A stretch of 36,137 bases of DNA. Source: an uncultured Muribaculaceae bacterium (GTDB lineage Bacteria; Bacteroidota; Bacteroidia; Bacteroidales; Muribaculaceae). Shown one piece after another: positions 9,163 through 17,516 of this stretch. Where the stretch lies: assembly GCA_910587075.1 (NCBI GenBank), contig CAJUKE010000029.1, positions 1 to 36,137 of the forward strand, read 5' to 3'. The stretch's first letter is position 1; each line of letters begins with the position of its first letter. The position numbers were made by a program, and so were the translations under genes. Below the pieces are notes generated by a model. That model worked only from the letters and a program-made list of their open reading frames with translations. It did not search any database and had not been told where the DNA came from.

Positions 9163-11331
9163 TCAAATTGAAAGCTGGAGCTGGTTCTTCACAAGCCGCC
9201 AGTAGGCCCCTTTTCTTTCGCACAATTCGGCGTGGGTGCCCGTTTCCAAAGCGCTTCCGTTTTCGATGTAAACTATTCGGTCGGCGTTCTGAACCGTGCT
9301 GAGGCGATGCGCCGCGATAACGATGGTTTTCCCGGTGCCGAACCGCGTTACCTTGTCGACGATGTTCCTTTCGTTGTTGGCGTCGAGCGACGAGGTCGCT
9401 TCATCGAGGAACAATATGTCAGGGTTCTTATACAGAGCCCGGGCTATCAACAGGCGTTGCTTCTGCCCTCCGCTGATTTCCAGGCCGTATGTGCCGATTG
9501 TCGTGTACACCTTCATCGGAAGGGTCGCAATGAATGATGTCAGCCCGACGGCCTCGATGGCTTCGGTAGCTTTCGCCAAGTCGGGTTTCTCGTCGGAAAG
9601 GGTTATGTTTTCCAGAATCGAGCCGGAAAATATCTTTCCATCCTGCATCACAACGCCGCAATGGCTGAGCCATTCGGAGTTGTCGATGTCTTTCGCTGAA
9701 TGGCCGCTGAGGGTTATTTCACCTTTTTGAGGGATATAGAAGCCAAGCATCAGTTTAACGAGGGTCGATTTGCCGCATCCGCTTTCCCCCACCAGCGCCG
9801 TCACCTTTCCTTTCTCAACTGTAAGTGAGAAGTCCTTGATTACGAATGGCGACGAGCCTCCGGCGTATTTGAACCAAACATTTTCGAGGCGTATCGACGG
9901 CTCGCTGTACTTTTCCCGCCCTCTCAGCTCGGAGCAGTCGCTTATCACGTCGTCGATTCTCTGGAACGAAAGTAAAGCGCTCTGCACTTGGCTTATGGAT
10001 GATGATATTGTGCTGAACGGCTGGGATAACCGCCCGGTAATATAGCCGAGGGTCATCATCACGCCCATAGTCATATCGCCGTAAATGACCATCGCGGCCG
10101 CGATACCTGTCACCGACAATTCCTTTATGCGGCTTATCGCGGAGTGGCCGCTGCTTTGCGTGAGCGAGAGCCATGCCGTTTTCATCGCGACGTCGTTAAG
10201 CCGTGCCTGTGTCTGCTTCCATTTGCCGGTACGGCTCTTCTCGGCGTTGTTTACCTTGAGGTCGGCCATCCCGTTGGTAAGTTCATATGTGTGGTTTCTG
10301 CTTTCAGATACGTTTGTGAAATAGGCGTAGTCGAGCGATTTGCGGCGGCTCAGAAACAGGGCGTTCCAAAGAATTTCCACAATGGATAACGCGAGGAACA
10401 GAAAAAATATGAAAGGGCTGTAGTGGAATAGCAGCACGGAGAATACGGCGAGGGTGAGCGTCGTAATTATTATTGTGTTCGGAAAGCTGAGAAGGAAATC
10501 CTTGATGCGGTCCTGATCATCGACTTTCTGAACGAAATCCGAGCTGACTTTCTTGTCGAAATATGAGAGGGGGAAGCGTGCGAGGCGTTCAAGGTAGTGG
10601 TTCGACATTTCCAAGCCTATGTTCAGGCCCGTTTTAGTCAATAGTATCTCCATCCCTTTCGACGAGACCAAGCCCCCGAGCATTATTGCGAGTTGGCCCA
10701 ACAGGAGCGCGGCCACGAGTCCGACGTCGCGCAGCCCTATACCCTCGTCGATTGTGCGTTTCAGCATCAGCGGTACGCAGAAGTCCGCCGCCATAATCAA
10801 TAGCGTTATCAGCAGCGCGGCGCCAAAGTTCCTTTTGTGATTTCTTATGAAGCCGAGGATGTATTTTTTGAATCTGTTGAGGGTGTTGTCCCTGTCGTAT
10901 GATTTGGTTGGGAAATCTTCATTAGGCTCCGTTAGTATCGCGAGTCCCTTAGTGTCCCCATCGGGGAGCCAGTATCTCTCTAATTCATCGCGGCCGTGGG
11001 CTATCAGCCCCTGAGCCGGGTCGGCAATGTGGTAGCGCCCTTTTTTCTCATCAATTTTATGTAGTACCACAAAGTGGCGTTGCTGCCAGTACAGGATCGC
11101 CGGCAGCGGCATTCCCGCCATATGGTCTATGCCCAGTTTTACGGGTACGGCTTGCAGCCCTACTTTGTCGCAGCAATCAGTGATGTCCTTGATTGACATG
11201 CCGAGTCGGTTTAGGTCAGCAATCCCTTGAAGATGCCTTGCCGGAATCTTCTTGCCGTAGTGTCGGGCTATCATCCTTATGCAGGTGATACCGCAGTCGG
11301 CGCTCTCTACCTGTCTGTAGCATCTGAACAT
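9163..11331 (-). CDS. Peptidase-containing ABC exporter (C39 domain, peptide processing and export)
   Basis: This 722-residue protein is a bacteriocin/RiPP-type exporter that cuts the leader after Gly-Gly and pumps the core across the inner membrane. The C39 peptidase domain (about residues 1-135) shows Gln7, catalytic Cys13 (SADCGITC), His86 (QRHFVVLH) and Asp104 (IADPAQG), so it looks active. The membrane domain spans about 165-440 with roughly six segments. The ATPase has Walker A GESGCGKST at 515-523, Q-loop Gln563, signature ISGGQ at 619-623 (Ile for the usual Leu), Walker B with Asp643-Glu644 and switch His675. It follows the barrel gene by 33 bases and ends the operon. No HlyD-type adaptor gene accompanies it. 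Confidence 0.95.
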   Translation of the reverse strand: MFRCYRQVESADCGITCIRMIARHYGKKIPARHLQGIADLNRLGMSIKDITDCCDKVGLQAVPVKLGIDHMAGMPLPAILYWQQRHFVVLHKIDEKKGRYHIADPAQGLIAHGRDELERYWLPDGDTKGLAILTEPNEDFPTKSYDRDNTLNRFKKYILGFIRNHKRNFGAALLITLLIMAADFCVPLMLKRTIDEGIGLRDVGLVAALLLGQLAIMLGGLVSSKGMEILLTKTGLNIGLEMSNHYLERLARFPLSYFDKKVSSDFVQKVDDQDRIKDFLLSFPNTIIITTLTLAVFSVLLFHYSPFIFFLFLALSIVEILWNALFLSRRKSLDYAYFTNVSESRNHTYELTNGMADLKVNNAEKSRTGKWKQTQARLNDVAMKTAWLSLTQSSGHSAISRIKELSVTGIAAAMVIYGDMTMGVMMTLGYITGRLSQPFSTISSSISQVQSALLSFQRIDDVISDCSELRGREKYSEPSIRLENVWFKYAGGSSPFVIKDFSLTVEKGKVTALVGESGCGKSTLVKLMLGFYIPQKGEITLSGHSAKDIDNSEWLSHCGVVMQDGKIFSGSILENITLSDEKPDLAKATEAIEAVGLTSFIATLPMKVYTTIGTYGLEISGGQKQRLLIARALYKNPDILFLDEATSSLDANNERNIVDKVTRFGTGKTIVIAAHRLSTVQNADRIVYIENGSALETGTHAELCERKGAYWRLVKNQLQLSI

Positions 11332-11364
11332 CTGTTTTCGTGCGTTTGCTCTTTTCGTCCAAAT

Positions 11365-13479
11365 TTATCGGAGTATGCTGGAGTCAACCGACTGCGGGCC
11401 GGAGATGTCGATCGACTGGTCGACCTTCTTGCCGTAGCCGAAGGTGTAGGTGAGGCTCACACCGAATTTGCGCCCGGTGCCATATTGGTTTGAGACTATG
11501 TCGTAGCAGTTGGATTGAAATTTAGTCCAGGATTTCGAACGGGTGTTAAATATGTCAAGAACGTAAGCCGAAAGATAGAGATTGCCGTTACCGTAAGTGA
11601 AATAGAAGTCGCAATTGTTGCGATAGTTGAACCGCTCCATACCAGCGTTAAAAAGTTGTTCGCGCGGGTGATGGTATGTAAGGGAGAACCGGCAGTTCTT
11701 CAAAGTATATGCTGCATTGGCATAAAATGAAAAAGTGCGCAGTGAGCCGGCATACTTTCCAAAGGCTCTGTAGTAGTTATATTGAGGACCGAGTGATAAA
11801 GTTAGCGTGTTGTTTAATAGACTGAAGCGTGCGTTTATGTCTATTTGGGCTTGCTCCTCTGGGCTCGCGTTGTATGGCGTTTTCAAGATTCCGCCATACT
11901 CTTGTGGCATAGCGGTGTAATCAAATGTTTTGAAATCCGTTGTACGGGAGTAAGATACGAATGCGGAAATATCTATCCAGTTTTTCGGAATATAGCTTGC
12001 CGAAAAGTAGCTGTCAAAACTGTAATCGCCTTTCAGATACGGGTTGCCCTTTACCCACAGGATTTCAGACTGCCGGGAGAGGACCGGATTCGTATAAGCG
12101 CTGTTTGGCGGGTTGCTCGTAAGGTTGGCGTCAAGGTTCAGTGACAGTTTGCTGCTCGCGGTTACCGACAATGCCGCACGGATTGTGGGCCTCACAAGCC
12201 TTTCTCTCAAATCGCCTGTCGACCATTCCGAGAAGTTGATGCCTGGTAAAAGCGTGGCGGTGATGCGTTTTGTCGGCTTCCAGATAGCGCGGAGCATGCC
12301 AGTGAAGTCGCCGCGCGTCATAGCGGAATTCTGACTCGAATACCCGGAATAATGAGTGTCGAACCAGTTGATTGAGCCGTTGGTGTTGATTTGGAATATC
12401 CATTTGGGCGATGCCAAGAATGCTACGGAGTAATCGAAATTAAGCGAGTTCGCATTTTCCACACTTCCGCTCTCAATCGCGTCGGTGTCGGCGATCTTGC
12501 TCAGGGTGTTGTTAGTGTTGTGGGAGTGGGCGTAGCTCCAGCCACCCCACATCGTCCATTTTTCCGAAAGATTACCCTGGTACTCTCCCCTGATCTGAGG
12601 AGAGAAAGATTTGGCTTTGGAGTTGAAGAAAGAGTTGTCCTCAGTGAATAACGATGGTGTCCAGCTGTCGTGGCTAAGCTGGTTGTCCTCGGGCTTGTTT
12701 CGGAACCCGAGCGAAACGGTGTGCGTCGCTATGAACGAGCCGTTGGTGTACCTGGCGTTCAGCGCGGCGTTAAGATTCCTTTCTTTCTGTATGTTTTCCT
12801 CGTGAAAATCGCGGGTGATTTCGTCGAAGTGTGTGCCGTTGTAAAATAGGTTTTTATAAGTTTCCTTGCCGCGTTTCTCCGTTTTGTCGTCTTTGCTCAT
12901 GCTGCCACTAAAAGTCGCTCCAAAGGTCATTTTCTTGTAAACCAGTTTGGAGGCTATGGAGACATTCCCCTCGCTTGGAGTCCGAAGGCCGATGTCGCCT
13001 TTTGTGATGCCGCCGACCTCGTATTCGGTCATAATGAAGTTTACCACATAGGTATTACCTTGGTATTTCGGGTCAGGCGAGTTCTCAATATACTCAACTC
13101 TTTTTGCGAGCTTCGGCCAAAAGGTAGCGAGGTCGTTCTGATTGGCTCTTACTCCGTTTATGAAAATAGAGACATTATCGCCCGACATACTCGTTATAGC
13201 TCCATCCTTGACTCTCAGCATCGGCAGGTGCATCGACTCGATGAGCGAGGCGGGGCTGTTGGAGAGGTTTTTCTCGCTTTTCGAGGGGAGGAACACGATT
13301 TTGCCGTCCTCAACCCAGCCGCGGTCGGCCATAACGGTAATCTCTTGAAGATGTTTCTCGGAGAGGGATGTATCTTCTGTCTCTGAAGAGGCGATATCTG
13401 CCATAGCCTGCGGGATTCCGATGACGGAGAATGCGCCAGCGATGATAGCCTTTATGTGGGTTGCGATCAAGTTTCTCAT
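11365..13479 (-). CDS. TonB-dependent-receptor-like outer-membrane beta-barrel protein, copy 1
   Basis: This 704-residue protein has a signal peptide (about residues 1-27, cut after AMA). Next comes a TonB-plug-like domain (about 45-165; NVSIFINGVRANQNDLATFWP and RVEYIENSPDPKYQGN are plug landmarks). A barrel of the outer-membrane beta-barrel family 3 type continues to the C terminus. It lacks the N-terminal carboxypeptidase-regulatory-like domain common in related Bacteroidetes receptors. Its ATG overlaps the stop codon of the maturase gene (ATGA at 13479-13476), so translation is coupled. Residues about 77-444 are encoded by DNA identical to copy 2 at 15345-17450. Signal peptides and C-terminal barrel halves differ. 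Its role in peptide export, uptake or immunity is not settled by sequence. Confidence 0.88.
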   Translation of the reverse strand: MRNLIATHIKAIIAGAFSVIGIPQAMADIASSETEDTSLSEKHLQEITVMADRGWVEDGKIVFLPSKSEKNLSNSPASLIESMHLPMLRVKDGAITSMSGDNVSIFINGVRANQNDLATFWPKLAKRVEYIENSPDPKYQGNTYVVNFIMTEYEVGGITKGDIGLRTPSEGNVSIASKLVYKKMTFGATFSGSMSKDDKTEKRGKETYKNLFYNGTHFDEITRDFHEENIQKERNLNAALNARYTNGSFIATHTVSLGFRNKPEDNQLSHDSWTPSLFTEDNSFFNSKAKSFSPQIRGEYQGNLSEKWTMWGGWSYAHSHNTNNTLSKIADTDAIESGSVENANSLNFDYSVAFLASPKWIFQINTNGSINWFDTHYSGYSSQNSAMTRGDFTGMLRAIWKPTKRITATLLPGINFSEWSTGDLRERLVRPTIRAALSVTASSKLSLNLDANLTSNPPNSAYTNPVLSRQSEILWVKGNPYLKGDYSFDSYFSASYIPKNWIDISAFVSYSRTTDFKTFDYTAMPQEYGGILKTPYNASPEEQAQIDINARFSLLNNTLTLSLGPQYNYYRAFGKYAGSLRTFSFYANAAYTLKNCRFSLTYHHPREQLFNAGMERFNYRNNCDFYFTYGNGNLYLSAYVLDIFNTRSKSWTKFQSNCYDIVSNQYGTGRKFGVSLTYTFGYGKKVDQSIDISGPQSVDSSILR
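12149..13251 (-). repeat. 1103-base perfect direct repeat, copy A (inside barrel gene 1)
   Basis: Every base of 12149-13251 matches 16129-17231 at a constant offset of 3980; I compared the two line by line. The match ends at a silent two-base change (12147-12148) on one side and at 13252 on the other. Beyond these points the copies remain homologous but clearly diverged, which is the pattern left by gene conversion. Confidence 0.95.
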
Positions 13480-14768
13480 ATGGTGACGTTGTTAGTGCCG
13501 TATAAGTGTTCGAATAAGTTTAAGATGATGTTGTCTTTTGCTTCTTCGGTATATCCCATAGGGCACCCTGGTGTATTAATCGATTCCAGCGCGCGCTGTT
13601 TGCAGCCGCCACCGCATAGCGGTGCTATTCTGCAAGAGTGGCATATAGGCTTGGAAAACTTTGCGGATTGTCTAAGAGTGGCAACGGGCTCTTTGTATGT
13701 GATAGTGCCATCGGCGTTAAGTTTGCCTATGCAGTTGTCTTCAGTAAAGTTTCGGGCTGTGCATCCGAACACTAATCCGTCATAGTTTATTAGTAAGTGG
13801 TTGATTTTGTCACCATAACATGACTCGGAAGCGTTGTGTGGGATGTAATTGGTGAGTACAGCGAAACCTTCCCTTCGAAAGAGCGCTCTTGCTGATTGTG
13901 CTTTTCGGTCTGCATCGTCCTCACTGTTGCCCCGCTCCTGCCATACTCGTTGGAAATCAAATCGGATGAGATTCTTTTGCTCGTCACTTAGCGACTTGAA
14001 GTAATCCAAGACTTTGACTGATTCGCCAATATTACGGCTTGTGTAATTGATGCGTGTTATAACAGAAACGCCGGCATTTGCGAGTTGCAAAATGTTGTCG
14101 ATTATTCGATTATAACTCCCAGTCCCATTGGTGAAGAAACGGGTTCTATCGTGGTCGTCTTTGTCTCCGTCGAGCGTTATTTGGAATCCGCATGAATAAT
14201 GGGAAAGGAACTCGATTATTCCCTTATTCAGTAAAGCTCCGTTTGAGGTGAAATTAATATGGAAATCAGTGCCAAATTTGTCGCATAATGTGGCTGAGTA
14301 TTCTATTAACGGTTTGGAAATGCTTTGAAAATGAAACAATGGCTCGCCTCCGAAAAATCCGAGATTAAACCGCTTTATCCCTCTTGAAATAACAGCGGCA
14401 ATGAATTTTTTTGTCGCATCCATTGTGGCCTCATTCATCTTTGAATGGGGCTTATGATTTTCATAACAATACCAACATTTGAAGTTGCAATCCAGGGTCG
14501 GGTTGATATGTAAGAGGAATTCATCAGAGTTATTATCTGTAGAAAGTATCAAATCCTTTATCAGAGCTGCTTCATCCTTGTCGTCATCGACGATAATTCC
14601 AAAATCTGTCATAAGTTGGCGTAATTTGTCATTCTCAGACAAATATTCTTCCAGGGAATTGCGTTTAAGAGCGCTTTTAACGGGTAAAAACCGGTTTGTT
14701 AACGCATTGTAGATTAGTTGGCTGTTATCGGATATATTGATGATGGAGTTAAAAGTGCTGAATTTCAT
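13476..14768 (-). CDS. Radical SAM/SPASM peptide maturase
   Basis: This 430-residue enzyme has the radical SAM cluster motif Cys94-x3-Cys98-x2-Cys101 (DCNFKCWYCYE) and a GGEP motif at about 140-143. A complete C-terminal SPASM set follows: Cys317-x13-Gly331-x4-Cys336, then Cys376-x2-Cys379-x5-Cys385-x3-Cys389-x12-Cys402, able to hold two auxiliary [4Fe-4S] clusters. The first 85 residues (MKFSTFNSIINISDNSQLIYN) resemble the N-terminal region of Bacteroidales peptide maturases and may bind the leader. It lies 82 bases after the precursor gene and is coupled to barrel gene 1. Expected chemistry is cross-linking of the cysteine-rich core, perhaps thioether formation; the exact bond cannot be read from sequence. 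The gene is AT-rich (22 of 60 bases G or C at 14221-14280), unlike the housekeeping neighbours. Confidence 0.93.
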   Translation of the reverse strand: MKFSTFNSIINISDNSQLIYNALTNRFLPVKSALKRNSLEEYLSENDKLRQLMTDFGIIVDDDKDEAALIKDLILSTDNNSDEFLLHINPTLDCNFKCWYCYENHKPHSKMNEATMDATKKFIAAVISRGIKRFNLGFFGGEPLFHFQSISKPLIEYSATLCDKFGTDFHINFTSNGALLNKGIIEFLSHYSCGFQITLDGDKDDHDRTRFFTNGTGSYNRIIDNILQLANAGVSVITRINYTSRNIGESVKVLDYFKSLSDEQKNLIRFDFQRVWQERGNSEDDADRKAQSARALFRREGFAVLTNYIPHNASESCYGDKINHLLINYDGLVFGCTARNFTEDNCIGKLNADGTITYKEPVATLRQSAKFSKPICHSCRIAPLCGGGCKQRALESINTPGCPMGYTEEAKDNIILNLFEHLYGTNNVTI

Positions 14769-14850
14769 AATTGTGGTTTTATTATTGAATTGCGAATAAG
14801 AGTAGCAAAATCCTGTTTGTGAATCTCGCTACTCTTATTATCGTGTTTCC

Positions 14851-15132
14851 TCAGCAGGATGCTGGATTCACTGGTGTAAGGTGGCTGTCATCGAAACAAC
14901 TGCCTTCATTTGTTGAGTTGTTACACATAAATTGTGCGTTAAAGCAATTGCCTCCATTCGAAGAACCTTTGCATTTATCTAAGGAACTGTTTGAGCAGTG
15001 GCCACCATTCTTCGATGTGCCCCCGGTTAAGTCCATCTTAGACGGCAGTAACACGGTTGTGGCTTCGGGAGTCTCCACGTCATTAGGCAGAGACTCGATG
15101 AATCGTTCGATTCGGTTCAGCTTGCCGTTCAT
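14851..15132 (-). CDS. Cysteine-rich RiPP precursor peptide with Gly-Gly leader
   Basis: This 93-residue peptide has a cysteine-free N-terminal half ending SKMDLTGG, with Gly37-Gly38 and a hydrophobic Leu35 at the -4 position as expected for C39 cleavage. The predicted 55-residue core contains six cysteines (46, 54, 63, 70, 79, 93). The core is built of three imperfect repeats starting N-G-G-H-C (42-46), N-G-G-N-C (59-63) and N-E-G-S-C (75-79). Each repeat is followed by a second cysteine 7, 8 or 14 residues later. It is rich in Asn, Ser and Gly. The next gene is the radical SAM/SPASM enzyme, and the matching exporter is two genes further. I do not recognise a named peptide family. The Gly-Gly of the NGG motifs could in principle be extra cleavage points. 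Confidence 0.85.
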   Translation of the reverse strand: MNGKLNRIERFIESLPNDVETPEATTVLLPSKMDLTGGTSKNGGHCSNSSLDKCKGSSNGGNCFNAQFMCNNSTNEGSCFDDSHLTPVNPASC

Positions 15133-15223
15133 GTTGGTTGGATATTAGTTTGGTAAGTAGTAGGTTGGTCCGTCCTTTATTGTCTATCAAAAAGCTAATG
15201 CTTGTTTCTAATATTTGTAGGTA

Positions 15224-15310
15224 TCAATGAAAGATGTTTAATTGTTTTAAAGATGTAAGCCTGTGCAGCAGATACCGCAGTCGGCTCCCTCTTTTATAGA
15301 ATAAGAACAT
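15224..15310 (-). pseudogene. Fossil start of a second C39-ABC exporter
   Basis: Downstream of barrel gene 2, at the spot where the exporter starts after barrel gene 1, lies a decayed copy of the exporter start. The ATG at 15310, the bases before it and the stretch encoding Asp-Cys-Gly-Ile (CGACTGCGGTATC on the minus strand) align with 11331-11281. Small indels break the frame. The open remnant begins MFLFYKRGSRLR and stops at 15224; a one-base shift restores DCGI-C and then soon meets a stop. Homology fades past about 15260. The rest of the gene is gone, replaced by a short spacer and the precursor gene. Confidence 0.8.
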
Positions 15311-15344
15311 CAGTTTTGACTCGTTTGTTCATTTCATCTAAAAT

Positions 15345-17450
15345 TTATCGGAGAACGCTGGAGTCCACCGACTGCGGGCCGGAGATGTCGATTGACTGGT
15401 CGACCTTCTTGCCGTAGCCGAAGGTATATGTGAGGCTCACACAGAATTTGCGGCCAGTGCCATATTGGTTTGAGAATATGTCATAGCTGCCGGATTGAAA
15501 TTTAGTCCAGGATTTCGAACGTGTGTTAAATATGTCAAGGACGTAAGCCGAAAGATAGAGGTTGCCGTTACCGTAAGTGAACTCGAAGTCGCAATTGTTG
15601 CGATAGTTGAACCGTTCCATGCCAGCTTTATAAAGTTGCTCGCGCGGGTGTTGGTATGTCAGTGAGAACCGGCAGTTCTTCAAAGTGTACGCGGCATTGA
15701 CATAAAATGAAAAAGCGTGCAGCGAGGCGGCATACTTCCCTAAGGCTCGGTAGTAGTAGTATTTAGGGCCGAGTGCGAACGATAACGAGTTGTCTAATAG
15801 CCTGAAGCGCGTGTTTAAGTCTATTTGTACCCGTTCTTCAGGACTCGCATTAAATGGCGTTTTCAAGATTCCGCCATACTCTTGCGGCATAGCTGTGTAA
15901 TCAAACGTCTCGTAATCCGTTGTGCGGAGGTATAATACAAAAGTCGAAATGTCTAACCAGCGTTTAGGCAAGTAGTTGGCTGAAAGGTAGCTGAAGAGCC
16001 TGTAATCGCCTTTCAGATACGGGGTGCCCTTTACCCACAGGATTTCAGACTGCCGTGTGAGGACTGGGTTCGTATAAGCGCTGTATGGCGGATTGCTCGT
16101 AAGGTTGGCGTCAAGGTTCAGTGACAACTTGCTGCTCGCGGTTACCGACAATGCCGCACGGATTGTGGGCCTCACAAGCCTTTCTCTCAAATCGCCTGTC
16201 GACCATTCCGAGAAGTTGATGCCTGGTAAAAGCGTGGCGGTGATGCGTTTTGTCGGCTTCCAGATAGCGCGGAGCATGCCAGTGAAGTCGCCGCGCGTCA
16301 TAGCGGAATTCTGACTCGAATACCCGGAATAATGAGTGTCGAACCAGTTGATTGAGCCGTTGGTGTTGATTTGGAATATCCATTTGGGCGATGCCAAGAA
16401 TGCTACGGAGTAATCGAAATTAAGCGAGTTCGCATTTTCCACACTTCCGCTCTCAATCGCGTCGGTGTCGGCGATCTTGCTCAGGGTGTTGTTAGTGTTG
16501 TGGGAGTGGGCGTAGCTCCAGCCACCCCACATCGTCCATTTTTCCGAAAGATTACCCTGGTACTCTCCCCTGATCTGAGGAGAGAAAGATTTGGCTTTGG
16601 AGTTGAAGAAAGAGTTGTCCTCAGTGAATAACGATGGTGTCCAGCTGTCGTGGCTAAGCTGGTTGTCCTCGGGCTTGTTTCGGAACCCGAGCGAAACGGT
16701 GTGCGTCGCTATGAACGAGCCGTTGGTGTACCTGGCGTTCAGCGCGGCGTTAAGATTCCTTTCTTTCTGTATGTTTTCCTCGTGAAAATCGCGGGTGATT
16801 TCGTCGAAGTGTGTGCCGTTGTAAAATAGGTTTTTATAAGTTTCCTTGCCGCGTTTCTCCGTTTTGTCGTCTTTGCTCATGCTGCCACTAAAAGTCGCTC
16901 CAAAGGTCATTTTCTTGTAAACCAGTTTGGAGGCTATGGAGACATTCCCCTCGCTTGGAGTCCGAAGGCCGATGTCGCCTTTTGTGATGCCGCCGACCTC
17001 GTATTCGGTCATAATGAAGTTTACCACATAGGTATTACCTTGGTATTTCGGGTCAGGCGAGTTCTCAATATACTCAACTCTTTTTGCGAGCTTCGGCCAA
17101 AAGGTAGCGAGGTCGTTCTGATTGGCTCTTACTCCGTTTATGAAAATAGAGACATTATCGCCCGACATACTCGTTATAGCTCCATCCTTGACTCTCAGCA
17201 TCGGCAGGTGCATCGACTCGATGAGCGAGGCTGGGCTATTGGAGAGGTTTTTCTCGCTTTTGGAGGGGAGGAACACGATTTTGCCGTCCTCAACCCAGCC
17301 GCGGTCGGCCATGACGGTAATCTCCTGGAGGTGTTTCTCGGAGGCAGAAGTCTCGGGAGCATCCTGAGCGTGGCCTTGAGCGTGTGCCAACGGGCCACAT
17401 ATCGCGGCTAACGCGAGGGCAATTTGGGTGTGGTGAAGCGTGGCTGTCAT
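15345..17450 (-). CDS. TonB-dependent-receptor-like outer-membrane beta-barrel protein, copy 2
   Basis: This 701-residue paralogue of the protein at 11365-13479 has the same plug-like domain and barrel. Its signal peptide is entirely different (MTATLHHTQIALALAAICG..., cut probably after AHA or AQA), with homology starting at SEKHLQEITV. Residues of the plug and first barrel half are identical to copy 1. The last 245 residues differ at about 43 positions, many in segments likely to be strands or loops. It is the first gene of the operon, with a promoter about 70 bases upstream. A fossil exporter start and the precursor gene follow. Being intact, it is probably functional. Confidence 0.88.
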   Translation of the reverse strand: MTATLHHTQIALALAAICGPLAHAQGHAQDAPETSASEKHLQEITVMADRGWVEDGKIVFLPSKSEKNLSNSPASLIESMHLPMLRVKDGAITSMSGDNVSIFINGVRANQNDLATFWPKLAKRVEYIENSPDPKYQGNTYVVNFIMTEYEVGGITKGDIGLRTPSEGNVSIASKLVYKKMTFGATFSGSMSKDDKTEKRGKETYKNLFYNGTHFDEITRDFHEENIQKERNLNAALNARYTNGSFIATHTVSLGFRNKPEDNQLSHDSWTPSLFTEDNSFFNSKAKSFSPQIRGEYQGNLSEKWTMWGGWSYAHSHNTNNTLSKIADTDAIESGSVENANSLNFDYSVAFLASPKWIFQINTNGSINWFDTHYSGYSSQNSAMTRGDFTGMLRAIWKPTKRITATLLPGINFSEWSTGDLRERLVRPTIRAALSVTASSKLSLNLDANLTSNPPYSAYTNPVLTRQSEILWVKGTPYLKGDYRLFSYLSANYLPKRWLDISTFVLYLRTTDYETFDYTAMPQEYGGILKTPFNASPEERVQIDLNTRFRLLDNSLSFALGPKYYYYRALGKYAASLHAFSFYVNAAYTLKNCRFSLTYQHPREQLYKAGMERFNYRNNCDFEFTYGNGNLYLSAYVLDIFNTRSKSWTKFQSGSYDIFSNQYGTGRKFCVSLTYTFGYGKKVDQSIDISGPQSVDSSVLR
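16129..17231 (-). repeat. 1103-base perfect direct repeat, copy B (inside barrel gene 2)
   Basis: This is identical to 12149-13251. The whole homologous block is larger (about 15262-17330 against 11281-13345) and includes the diverged 3-prime half of the gene plus the intergenic bases before the exporter start. The perfect part is therefore a recent homogenisation inside an old duplication. Confidence 0.95.
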
Positions 17451-17516
17451 AGGGGTTGGCGATTGTTAGATATTGGGGTGTGGTATGAAATATTGAATGG
17501 AATTGACTATCTGTCG

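Noticed and set aside
12113..12805. Plus-strand frames conserved in both barrel copies (for example at 12391-12651 and 16371-16631)
   Set aside because: They are identical only because the underlying 1103 bases are identical; no coding features, and they are antisense to the barrel genes.
15133..15223. A second promoter for the precursor (TAGCTTTT near 15198 on the minus strand)
   Set aside because: One mismatch in the key TTTG and no upstream box at the right spacing. It is possible but not supported well enough to list.
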